This document shows, piece after piece, positions 23,801 through 35,114 of a stretch of 64,000 nucleotides of DNA. Source of the stretch: Liolophura sinensis (taxonomy: Eukaryota; Mollusca; Polyplacophora; Chitonida; Chitonidae). The stretch spans positions 124,001-188,000 of the forward strand of contig NW_027017968.1 in the NCBI RefSeq assembly GCF_032854445.1. Reading direction: 5' to 3'. Numbering within the stretch: the stretch's first letter is position 1; every line of letters starts with the position of its first letter. Under the pieces are notes generated by a model. It was not told where the DNA came from and did not search any database. It worked only from the letters and a program-made list of their open reading frames with translations. The position numbers were made by a program, and so were the translations under genes.

Positions 23801-26800
23801 TACTTGATACAGTCTGCTGTAAAAAGTACAACTGAACACTGACCCACTTCAGTAAGGTGCCAAAAGATGCGGAATTGAGCCAGGCATCGGCAGCTGTTGA
23901 AAAATTGCAAATTTCCCTGGTTTCCATGGAGTAAGAGCCGTGCTGGGCACGTGATTATGACATAAATGATCATTCAATTGTCACTACAGCCAAAAGTATT
24001 GGTCGGAGAGCAACGCGGTTTGCACCATTCGATTTCTCGTCACAAAATACGTCGGATTAGCCTCTTACCAGCAGCACTGGAACAGTGTTTCAACTTTTGC
24101 ATTGTTTACCTGGTCTTTTTGTATTGAAATCGGCTACCCTGTACTCTGTACAATCGCGACTGGTCATTACTATATTCAACTTTTGTCTATAAATTATGTG
24201 CCCTTCGGTAGCCCAGAAGACCTGAAATCTTTGGGCCAAGCCCATTTAACTCACCCAGCAATTGTCTTAATTCTAAGTGCAAGACAATCTCAATTTCTTT
24301 ATCTACGTGTGGGAAAACCACACCATTTGTACATGAAAAACACAAGGTACTTGATACAGTCTGCTGTAAAAAGTACAACTGACCACAGACCCACATGAAT
24401 AAGGTGCCAAAAGATGCGGAATTGAGCCAGGCATCGGCAGCTGTTAAAAAATTGCAAATATCCCTGGTTTCCATGGAGTAAGAGCCGTTGCTGTGGCACG
24501 TGATTATGACATAAATGATCATTCAATTGTCGCTACAGCCAAAAGTATTGGTCGGAGAGCATGCGGTTTGCACCATTCGATTTCTCGTCACACAATACGT
24601 CGGATTAGCCTCTTACCAGCAGCACTGGAACAGTTTTTCCACTTTTGCATTTTTGCCAGGTCTTTTTGTTAATTGAAATCGGCTACACTGTACTCTGTAC
24701 AATCGCGACTGGTCATTACTATATTCAACTTTTGACTATATGTTATGTGCCCTTCGGTAGCCCAGAAGACGTCAAATCTTTGGGCAAGCCCATTTAACTC
24801 ACCCAGCAATTGCCTTACTTCTAAGTGCAAGACAATCTCAATGTCTTTATCTACGCCGTAGAAAAACCACACCATTTGTACGTGAAAAACACAAGGTACT
24901 TGATACAGTCTGCTGTAAAAAGTACAACTGAACACTGACCCACTTCAGTAAGGTGCCAAAAGATGCGGAATTGAGCCAGGCATCGGCAGCTGTTGAAAAA
25001 TTGCAAATTTCCCTGGTTTCCATGGAGTAAGAGCCGTTGTTGGGCACGTGATTATGACATAAATGATCATTCAATTGTCACTACAGCCAAAAGTATTGGT
25101 CGGAGAGCAACGCGGTTTGCACCATTCGATTTCTCGTCACAAAATACGTCGGATTAGCGTCTTACCAGCAGCACTGGAACAGTTTTTCCACTTTTGCATT
25201 TTTACCTGGTCCTTTTGTTAATTGAAATCGGCTACACTGTACTCTGTACAATTGCGACTGGTCATTACTTTATTCAACTTTTGACTATAAGTTATGTGCC
25301 CTTCGGTAGGCCAGAAGACGTTAAATCTTTGGGCCAAGCCCATTTAACTCACCCAGCAACTGTCTTACTTCTAAGTCCAGGACAATCTCAATGTCTTTAT
25401 CTACGTGTAGAAAAACCAGACCATTTGTACATAAAAAAACACAAGGTACTTGATACAGTCTGCTGTAAAAAGTACAACTGACCACAGACCCACATTTATA
25501 AGGTGCCAAAAGATGCGGAATTGGGCCCAGGTATTGGCAGCTGTTGAAAAATTGCAAATTTCCCTGGTTTCCATGGAGTAAGAGCCGTTGCTGGGCACGT
25601 GATTATGACATAAATGATCATTCAATTGTCGCTACAGGCAAAAGTATTGGTCGGAGAGCAACGCGGTTTTGCACCATTCGATTTCTCATCACAAAATACG
25701 TCGGATTAGCCTCTTACCAGCAGCACCTGGAACAGTGTTTCCACTTTTGCATTTTTACCTGGTCTTTTTGTTAATTGAAATCGGCTACCCTGTACTCTGT
25801 ACAATCGCGACTGGTCATTACTATATCAACTTTTGTCTATAAATTATGTGCCCTTCGTAGCCCAGAAGACCTTAAATCTTTGGGCCAAGCCCATTTAAAC
25901 TCACCCAGCAATTGTCTTAATTCTAAGTGCAAGACAATCTCAATTTCTTTATCTACGTGTGGGAAAACCACACCATTTGTACATGAAAAACACAAGGTAC
26001 TTGATACAGTCTGCTGTAAAAAGTACAACTGACCACAGACCCCACATTTATAAGGTGCCAAAAGATGCGGAATTGGGCCAGGTATTGGCAGCTGTTGAAA
26101 AATTGCAAATTTCCCTGGTTTCCATGGAGTAAGAGCCGTTGCTGGGCACGTGATTATGACATAAATGATCATTCAATTGTCGCTACAGCCAAAAGTATTG
26201 GTCGGAGAGCAACGCGGTTTGCACCATTCGATTTCTCGTCACAAAATACGTCGGATTAGCCTCTTACCAGCAGCACTGGAACAGTTTTTCTACTTTTGCA
26301 TTTTTACCTGGTATTTTTGTTAATTGAAATCGGCTACACTGTACTCTTGTACAATTGCGACTGGTCATTACTATATTCAACTTTTGACTATAAGTTATGT
26401 GCCCTTCGGTAGCCCAGAAGACGTCCAAATCTTTGGGCTCAGCCCATTTAACTCCACCCAGCAATTGTCTTACTTCTAAGTCCAAGACAATCTCAATGTC
26501 TTTATCTACGTGTAGAAAAACCACACCATTTGTACGTGAAAAACACAAGGTACTTGATACAGTCTGCTGTAAAAAGTACGAACTGACCACAGACCCACAT
26601 TTATAAGGTGCCAAAAGAAGCGGAATTGAGCCAGGTATCGGCAGCTGTTGAAAAATTGCAAATTTCCCTGGTTTCCATGAGTAAGAGCCGTTGCTGTGCA
26701 CGTGATTATGACATAAATGATCATTCAATTGTCGCTACAGCCAAAAGTATTGGTCGGACAGCAACGCGGTTTGCACCATTCGATTTCTCGTCACAAAATA

Positions 26801-27428
26801 CGTCGATTAGTCTCTTACCAGCAGCACTGGAACAGTTTTTTCCACTTTTGCATTTTTACCTGGTCCTTTTGTTAATTGAAATCGGCTACACTGTACTCTG
26901 TACAATTGCGACTGGTCATTACTTTATTCAACTTTTGACTATAAGTTATGTGCCCTTCGGTAGGCCAGAAGACGTTAAATCTTTGGGCCAAGCCCATTTA
27001 ACTCACCCCAGCAACTGTCTTACTTCTAAGTCCAGGACAATCTCAATGTCTTTATCTACGTGTAGAAAAAACCAGACCATTTGTACATAAAAAACACAAG
27101 GTACTTGATACAGTCTGCTGTAAAAAGTACGACTGACCACAGACCCACATTTATAAGGTGCCAAAAGATGCGGAATTGGGCCAGGTATTGGCAGCTGTTG
27201 AAAAATTGCAAATTTCCCTGGTTTCCATGGAGTAAGAGCCGTTGCTGGGCACGTGATTATGACATAAATGATCATTCAATTGTCGCTACAGGCAAAAGTA
27301 TTGGTCGGAGAGCAACGCGGTTTGCACCATTCGATTTCTCGTCACAAAATACGTCGGATTAGCCTCTTACCAGCAGCACTGGAACAGTGTTTCAACTTTT
27401 GCATTTTTACCTGGTCTTTTTGTTAATT
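20827..27428 (+). repeat. Array block M39-M50, rich in sporadic one-base indels
   Basis: Monomers start at 20827, 21378, 21926, 22477, 23027, 23577, 24126, 24675, 25224, 25777, 26326 and 26878. M40-M42 correspond to M43-M45, a 3-monomer unit displaced 1649-1651 bp with shared cagttttctgt, gtcattttgtt and cgtgtgggaaaacc. Almost every monomer has private one-base gains or losses, for instance atcgccgactgg (20857), ggattaggcc (21305), tggggccaag (22032), gtttcatggagtaagg (23370) and ttgtattgaaat (24119). These hit many positions, often short homopolymers, unlike the lineage-shared indels at the left. Confidence 0.88.
25777..26325 (+). repeat. Mosaic monomer M48
   Basis: The first half has the rare tgtctataaattatg, cttaattctaagtgc and cgtgtgggaaaacc of M45, M51, M55 and M62. 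The second half has ccacatttataa and ggtattggcag, as in M47 and M53, instead of the ccacatgaataa expected of its class. The switch lies between about 25985 and 26050. It sits in an indel-rich stretch, so misassembly is an alternative. Confidence 0.7.
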
Positions 27429-29624
27429 GAAATCGGCTACCCTGTACTCTGTACAATCGCGACTGGTCATTACTATATTCAACTTTTGTCTATAAATTAT
27501 GTGCCCTTCGGTAGCCCAGAAGACCTGAAATCTTTGGGCCAAGCCCATTTAACTCACCCAGCAATTGTCTTAATTCTAAGTGCAAGACAATCTCAATTTC
27601 TTTATCTACGTGTGGGAAAACCACACCATTTGTACATGAAAAACACAAGGTACTTGATACAGTCTGCTGTAAAAAGTACAACTGACCACAGACCCACATG
27701 AATAAGGTGCCAAAAGATGCGGAATTGAGCCAGGCATCGGCAGCTGTTAAAAAATTGCAAATATCCCTGGTTTCCATGGAGTAAGAGCCGTTGCTGTGCA
27801 CGTGATTATGACATAAATGATCATTCAATTGTCGCTACAGCCAAAAGTATTGGTCGGAGAGCAATGCGGTTTGCACCATTCGATTTCTCGTCACAAAATA
27901 CGTCGGATTAGCCTCTTACCAGCAGCACTGGAACAGTTTTTCCACTTTTGCATTTTTGCCTGGTCTTTTTGTTAATTGAAATCGGCTACACTGTACTCTG
28001 TACAATCGCGACTGGTCATTACTATATTCAACTTTTGACTATATGTTATGTGCCCTTCGGTAGCCCAGAAGACCTGAAATCTTTGGGCCAAGCCCATTTA
28101 ACTCACCCAGCAATTGCCTTACTTCTAAGTGCAAGACAATCTCAATGTCTTTATCTACGCGTAGAAAAACCACACCATTTGTACGTGAAAAACACAAGGT
28201 ACTTGATACAGTCTGCTGTAAAAAGTACAACTGAACACTGACCCACTTCAGTAAGGTGCCAAAAGATGCGGAATTGAGCCAGGCATCGGCAGCTGTTGAA
28301 AAATTGCTAATTTCCCTGGTTTCCATGGAGTAAGAGCCGTTGTTGGGCACGTGATTATGACATAAATGATCATTCAATTGTCACTACAGCCAAAAGTATT
28401 GGTCGGAGAGCAACGCGGTTTGCACCATTCGATTTCTCGTTACAAAATACGTCGGATTAGCCTCTTACCAGCAGCACTGGAACAGTTTTTCCACTTTTGC
28501 ATTTTTACCTGGTCCTTTTGTTAATTGAAATCGGCTACACTGTACTCTGTACAATTGCGACTGGTCATTACTTTATTCAACTTTTGACTATAAGTTATGT
28601 GCCCTTCGGTAGGCCAGAAGACGTTAAATCTTTGGGCCAAGCCCATTTAACTCACCCAGCAACTGTCTTACTTCTAAGTCCAGGACAATCTCAATGTCTT
28701 TATCTACGTGTAGAAAAACCAGACCATTTGTACATAAAAAACACAAGGTACTTGATACAGTCTGCTGTAAAAAGTACAACTGACCACAGACCCACATTTA
28801 TAAGGTGCCAAAAGATGCGGAATTGGGCCAGGTATTGGCAGCTGTTGAAAAATTGCAAATTTCCCTGGTTTCCATGGAGTAAGAGCCGTTGCTGGGCACG
28901 TGATTATGACATAAATGATCATTCAATTGTCGCTACAGGCAAAAGTATTGGTCGGAGAGCAACGCGGTTTGCACCATTCGATTTCTCGTCACAAAATACG
29001 TCGGATTAGCCTCTTACCAGCAGCACTGGAACAGTTTTTCTACTTTTGCATTTTTACCTGGTATTTTTGTTAATTGAAATCGGCTACCCTGTACTCTGTA
29101 CAATCGCGACTGGTCATTACTATATTCAACTTTTGACTATAAGTTATGTGCCCTTCGGTAGCCCAGAAGACGTCAAATCTTTGGGCTCAGCCCATTTAAC
29201 TCACCCAGCAATTGTCTTACTTCTAAGTCCAGGACAATCTCAATGTCTTTATCTACGTGTAGAAAAACCAGACCATTTGTACATAAAAAACACAAGGTAC
29301 TTGATACAGTCTGCTGTAAAAAGTACGACTGACCACAGACCCACATTTATAAGGTGCCAAAAGATGCGGAATTGGGCCAGGTATTGGCAGCTGTTGAAAA
29401 ATTGCAAATTTCCCTGGTTTCCATGGAGTAAGAGCCGTTGCTGTGCACGTGATTATGACATAAATGATCATTCAATTGTCGCTACAGACAAAAGTATTGG
29501 TCGGAGAGCAACGCGGTTTGCACCATTCGATTTCTCGTCACAAAATACGTCGGATTAGCCTCTTACCAGCAGCACTGGAACAGTGTTTCAACTTTTGCAT
29601 TTTTACCTGGTCTTTTTGTTAATT
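27429..29624 (+). repeat. Higher-order repeat, 4-monomer unit, copy 1 (M51-M54)
   Basis: Monomers start at 27429, 27978, 28527 and 29076, all exactly 549 bp. Type A (M51) has tctataaattatg and cgtgtgggaaaacc. Type B (M52) has ctatatgttatg and ctacgcgtag. Type C (M53) has ggtaggccagaagacgtt, cagcaactgtc and ggtattggcag. Type D (M54) has ctaccctg, gggctcagccc and acagacaaaag. The order A-B-C repeats 2196 bp later with very few differences. Confidence 0.93.
28497..29009 (+). other. Longest open frame of the monomer (171 codons with stop), not called as a gene
   Basis: This frame starts at a ttg in the preceding monomer and ends at a tag in ggattagcc. Equivalent frames occur at 15866-16378, 29046-29558 and 30693-31205, with a slightly shorter one at 31811-32302. 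Because 549 is 3 x 183, tandem copies stay in phase, and in these monomers the single tag is the only stop per 183 codons. In most monomers the same frame is broken by taa in gggctaagccc, or by tga in gaacactgaccc or gaattgagcc. I recognise no domain, and there is no atg near the start. I infer it is not coding. Confidence 0.35.
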
Positions 29625-31819
29625 GAAATCGGCTACCCTGTACTCTGTACAATCGCGACTGGTCATTACTATATTCAACTTTTGTCTATAAATTATGTGC
29701 CCTTCGGTAGCCCAGAAGACCTGAAATCTTTGGGCCAAGCCCATTTAACTCACCCAGCAATTGTCTTAATTCTAAGTGCAAGACAATCTCAATTTCTTTA
29801 TCTACGTGTGGGAAAACCACACCATTTGTACATGAAAAACACAAGGTACTTGATACAGTCTGCTGTAAAAAGTACAACTGACCACAGACCCACATGAATA
29901 AGGTGCCAAAAGATGCGGAATTGAGCCAGGCATCGGCAGCTGTTAAAAAATTGCAAATATCCCTGGTTTCCATGGAGTAAGAGCCGTTGCTGTGCACGTG
30001 ATTATGACATAAATGATCATTCAATTGTCGCTACAGCCAAAAGTATTGGTCGGAGAGCAATGCGGTTTGCACCATTCGATTTCTCGTCACAAAATACGTC
30101 GGATTAGCCTCTTACCAGCAGCACTGGAACAGTTTTTCCACTTTTGCATTTTTGCCTGGTCTTTTTGTTAATTGAAATCGGCTACACTGTACTCTGTACA
30201 ATCGCGACTGGTCATTACTATATTCAACTTTTGACTATATGTTATGTACCCTTCGGTAGCCCAGAAGACGTCAAATCTTTGGGCCAAGCCCATTTAACTC
30301 ACCCAGCAATTGCCTTACTTCTAAGTGCAAGACAATCTCAATGTCTTTATCTACGCGTAGAAAAACCACACCATTTGTACGTGAAAAACACAAGGTACTT
30401 GATACAGTCTGCTGTAAAAAGTACAACTGAACACTGACCCACTTCAGTAAGGTGCCAAAAGATGCGGAATTGAGCCAGGCATCGGCAGCTGTTGAAAAAT
30501 TGCAAATTTCCCTGGTTTCCATGGAGTAAGAGCCGTTGTTGGGCACGTGATTATGACATAAATGATCATTCAATTGTCACTACAGCCAAAAGTATTGGTC
30601 GGAGAGCAAGGCGGTTTGCACCATTCGATTTCTCGTCACAAAATACGTCGGATTAGCCTCTTACCAGCAGCACTGGAACAGTTTTTCCACTTTTGCATTT
30701 TTACCTGGTCCTTTTGTTAATTGAAATCGGCTACACTGTACTCTGTACAATTGCGACTGGTCATTACTTTATTCAACTTTTGACTATAAGTTATGTGCCC
30801 TTCGGTAGGCCAGAAGACGTTAAATCTTTGGGCCAAGCCCATTTAACTCACCCAGCAACTGTCTTACTTCTAAGTCCAGGACAATCTCAATGTCTTTATC
30901 TACGTGTAGAAAAACCAGACCATTTGTACATAAAAAACACAAGGTACTTGATACAGTCTGCTGTAAAAAGTACAACTGACCACAGACCCACATTTATAAG
31001 GTGCCAAAAGATGCGGAATTGGGCCAGGTATTGGCAGCTGTTGAAAAATTGCAAATTTCCCTGGTTTCCATGGAGTAAGAGCCGTTGCTGGGCACGTGAT
31101 TATGACATAAATGATCATTCAATTGTCGCTACAGGCAGAAGTATTGGTCGGAGAGCAACGCGGTTTGCACCATTCGATTTCTCGTCACAAAATACGTCGG
31201 ATTAGCCTCTTACCAGCAGCACTGGAACAGTTTTTCTACTTTTGCATTTTTACCTGGTATTTTTGTTAATTGAAATCGGCTACACTGTACTCTGTACAAT
31301 CGCGACTGGTCATTACTATATTCAACTTTTGACTATAAGTTATGTGCCCTTCGGTAGCCCAGAAGACGTCAAATCTTTGGGCTAAGCCCATTTAACTCAC
31401 CCAGCAATTGTCTTACTTCTAAGTCCAAGACAATCTCAATGTCTTTATCTACGTGTAGAAAAACCACACCATTTGTACGTGAAAAACACAAGGTACTTGA
31501 TACAGTCTGCTGTAAAAAGTACAACTGACCACAGACCCACATTTATAAGGTGCCAAAAGAAGCGGAATTGAGCCAGGTATCGGCAGCTGTTGAAAAATTG
31601 CAAATTTCCCTGGTTTCCATGGAGTAAGAGCCGTTGCTGTGCACGTGATTATGACATAAATGATCATTCAATTGTCGCTACAGCCAAAAGTATTGGTCGG
31701 ACAGCAACGCGGTTTGCACCATTCGATTTCTCGTCACAAAATACGTCGGATTAGTCTCTTACCAGCAGCACTGGAACAGTTTTTCCACTTTTGCATTTTA
31801 CCTGGTCCTTTTGTTAATT
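29625..31819 (+). repeat. Higher-order repeat, 4-monomer unit, copy 2 (M55-M58)
   Basis: Monomers start at 29625, 30174, 30723 and 31272. M55-M57 repeat types A, B and C of copy 1. The fourth monomer M58 is a different D form: ctacactg, gggctaagccc, accacacc, aagaagcgg, ggtcggacagc and ttagtctc. A-B-C plus this D form returns in M62-M65 (33468-35663), a displacement of seven monomers (about 3843 bp). Confidence 0.92.
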
Positions 31820-32368
31820 GAAATCGGCTACACTGTACTCTGTACAATTGCGACTGGTCATTACTTTATTCAACTTTTGACTATAAGTTATGTGCCCTTC
31901 GGTAGGCCAGAAGACGTTAAATCTTTGGGCCAAGCCCATTTAACTCACCCAGCAACTGTCTTACTTCTAAGTCCAGGACAATCTCAATGTCTTTATCTAC
32001 GTGTAGAAAAACCAGACCATTTGTACATAAAAAACACAAGGTACTTGATACAGTCTGCTGTAAAAAGTACAACTGACCACAGACCCACATTTATAAGGTG
32101 CCAAAAGATGCGGAATTGGGCCAGGTATTGGCAGCTGTTGAAAAATTGCAAATTTCCCTGGTTTCCATGGAGTAAGAGCCGTTGCTGGGCACGTGATTAT
32201 GACATAAATGATCATTCAATTGTCGCTACAGGCAAAAGTATTGGTCGGAGAGCAACGCGGTTTGCACCATTCGATTTCTCGTCACAAAATACGTCGGATT
32301 AGCCTCTTACCAGCAGCACTGGAACAGTTTTTCTACTTTTGCATTTTTACCTGGTATTTTTGTTAATT

Positions 32369-32916
32369 GAAATCGGCTACCCTGTACTCTGTACAATCGC
32401 GACTGGTCATTACTATATTCAACTTTTGACTATAAGTTATGTGCCCTTCGGTAGCCCAGAAGACGTCAAATCTTTGGGCTCAGCCCATTTAACTCACCCA
32501 GCAATTGTCTTACTTCTAAGTCCAAGACAATCTCAATGTCTTTATCTACGTGTAGAAAAACCACACCATTTGTACGTGAAAAACACAAGGTACTTGATAC
32601 AGTCTGCTGTAAAAAGTACAACTGACCACAGACCCACATTTATAAGGTGCCAAAAGAAGCGGAATTGAGCCAGGTATCGGCAGCTGTTGAAAAATTGCAA
32701 ATTTCCCTGGTTTCCATGGAGTAAGAGCCGTTGCTGTGCACGTGATTATGACATAAATGATCATTCAATTGTCGCTACAGCCAAAAGTATTGGTCGGACA
32801 GCAACGCGGTTTGCACCATTCGATTTCTCGTCACAAAATACGTCGGATTAGTCTCTTACCAGCAGCACTGAACAGTTTTTCCACTTTTGCATTTTTACCT
32901 GGTCCTTTTGTTAATT
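32369..32916 (+). repeat. Mosaic monomer M60
   Basis: The first part has ctaccctg and gggctcagccc, like M54. From accacacc onward it has gtgaaaaac, aagaagcgg, ggtcggacagc and ttagtctc, like M58. The switch lies between about 32481 and 32565. Both parental types are present within 4 kb to the left in clean sequence, which supports an unequal exchange or conversion tract. Confidence 0.8.
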
Positions 32917-33467
32917 GAAATCGGCTACACTGTACTCTGTACAATTGCGACTGGTCATTACTTTATTCAACTTTTGACTATAAGTTATGTGCCCTTCGGT
33001 AGGCCAGAAGACGTTAAATCTTTGGGCCAAGCCCATTTAACTCACCCAGCAACTGTCTTACTTCTAAGTCCAGGACAATCTCAATGTCTTTATCTACGTG
33101 TAGAAAAACCAGACCATTTGTACATAAAAAACACAAGGTACTTGATACAGTCTGCTGTAAAAAGTACGACTGACCACAGGACCCACATTTATAAGGTGCC
33201 AAAAGATGCGGAATTGGGCCAGGTATTGGCAGCTGTTGAAAAAATTGCAAATTTCCCTGGTTTCCATGGAGTAAGAGCCGTTGCTGGGCACGTGATTATG
33301 ACATAAATGATCATTCAATTGTCGCTACAGACAAAAGTATTGGTCGGAGAGCAACGCGGTTTGCACCATTCGATTTCTCGTCACAAAATACGTCGGATTA
33401 GCCTCTTACCAGCAGCACTGGAACAGTGTTTCAACTTTTGCATTTTTACCTGGTCTTTTTGTTAATT
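32917..33467 (+). repeat. Mosaic monomer M61
   Basis: It begins as type C, with ggtaggccagaagacgtt and cagcaactgtc. It then carries agtacgactgacc and acagacaaaag, both found in M54 (the first also in M50), and is followed, as M54 is, by type A. The switch lies between about 33060 and 33160. Two one-base gains (caggaccc at 33178 and gaaaaaattgc at 33239) could be sequencing errors. Confidence 0.75.
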
Positions 33468-35114
33468 GAAATCGGCTACCCTGTACTCTGTACAATCGCG
33501 GACTGGTCATTACTATATTCAACTTTTGTCTATAAATTATGTGCCCTTCGGTAGCCCAGAAGACCTGAAATCTTTGGGCCAAGCCCATTTAACTCACCCA
33601 GCAATTGTCTTAATTCTAAGTGCAAGACAATCTCAATTTCTTTATCTACGTGTGGGAAAACCACACCATTTGTACATGAAAAACACAAGGTACTTGATAC
33701 AGTCTGCTGTAAAAAGTACAACTGACCACAGACCCACATGAATAAGGTGCCAAAAGATGCGGAATTGAGCCAGGCATCGGCAGCTGTTAAAAAATTGCAA
33801 ATATCCCTGGTTTCCATGGAGTAAGAGCCGTTGCTGTGCACGTGATTATGACATAAATGATCATTCAATTGTCGCTACAGCCAAAAGTATTGGTCGGAGA
33901 GCAATGCGGTTTGCACCATTCGATTTCTCGTCACAAAATACGTCGGATTAGCCTCTTACCAGCAGCACTGGAACAGTTTTTCCACTTTTGCATTTTTGCC
34001 TGGTCTTTTTGTTAATTGAAATCGGCTACACTGTACTCTGTACAATCGCGACTGGTCATTACTATATTCAACTTTTGACTATATGTTATGTACCCTTCGG
34101 TAGCCCAGAAGACGTCAAATCTTTGGGCCAAGCCCATTTAACTCACCCAGCAATTGCCTTACTTCTAAGTGCAAGACAATCTCAATGTCTTTATCTACGC
34201 GTAGAAAAACCACACCATTTGTACGTGAAAAACACAGGTACTTGATACAGTCTGCCTGTAAAAAGTACAACTGAACACTGACCCACTTCAGTAAGGTGCC
34301 AAAAGATGCGGAATTGAGCCAGGCATCGGCAGCTGTTGAAAAATTGCAAATTTCCCTGGTTTCCATGGAGTAAGAGCCGTTGTTGGGCACGTGATTATGA
34401 CATAAATGATCATTCAATTGTCACTACAGCCAAAAGTATTGGTCGGAGAGCAAGGCGGTTTGCACCATTCGATTTCTCGTCACAAAATACGTCGGATTAG
34501 CCTCTTACCAGCAGCACTGGAACAGTTTTTCCACTTTTGCATTTTTACCTGGTCCTTTTGTTAATTGAAATCGGCTACACTGTACTCTGTACAATTGCGA
34601 CTGGTCATTACTTTATTCAACTTTTGACTATAAGTTATGTGCCCTTCGGTAGGCCAGAAGACGTTAAATCTTTGGGCCAAGCCCTTTAACTCACCCAGCA
34701 ACTGTCTTACTTCTAAGTCCAGGACAATCTCAATGTCTTTATCTACGTGTAGAAAAACCAGACCATTTGTACATAAAAAACACAAGGTACTTGATACAGT
34801 CTGCTGTAAAAAGTACAACTGACCACAGACCCACATTTATAAGGTGCCAAAAGATGCGGAATTGGGCCAGGTATTGGCAGCTGTTGAAAAATTGCAAAAT
34901 TTCCCTGGTTTCCATGGAGTAAGAGCCGTTGCTGGGCACGTGATTATGACATAAATGATCATTCAATTGTCGCTACAGGCAAAAGTATTGGTCGGAGAGC
35001 AACGCGGTTTGCACCATTCGATTTCTCGTCACAAAATACGTCGGATTAGCCTCTTACCAGCAGCACTGGAACAGTTTTTCTACTTTTGCATTTTTACTGG
35101 TATTTTTGTTAATT

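Larger units (their letters stand above)
31820..35114 (+). repeat. Array block M59-M64, reshuffled A/B/C/D monomers
   Basis: Monomers start at 31820, 32369, 32917, 33468, 34018 and 34567. M59 is type C, M60 and M61 are mosaics (separate entries), and M62-M64 are types A, B and C. The sequence is mostly clean, with a few one-base indels: gcattttacc (31793), actgaacag (32868), cgcggactgg (33497), aacacaggtac (34231), ctgcctgtaa (34252) and agccctttaac (34680). Confidence 0.88.

Noticed and set aside
26264-26728. Minus-strand open frame of 154 codons, and many repeated frames of 60-112 codons on both strands
   Set aside because: They are the same monomer read in different frames, with length set by sporadic indels and point changes. 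None has a recognisable domain, and overlapping frames on both strands recur every 549 bp.
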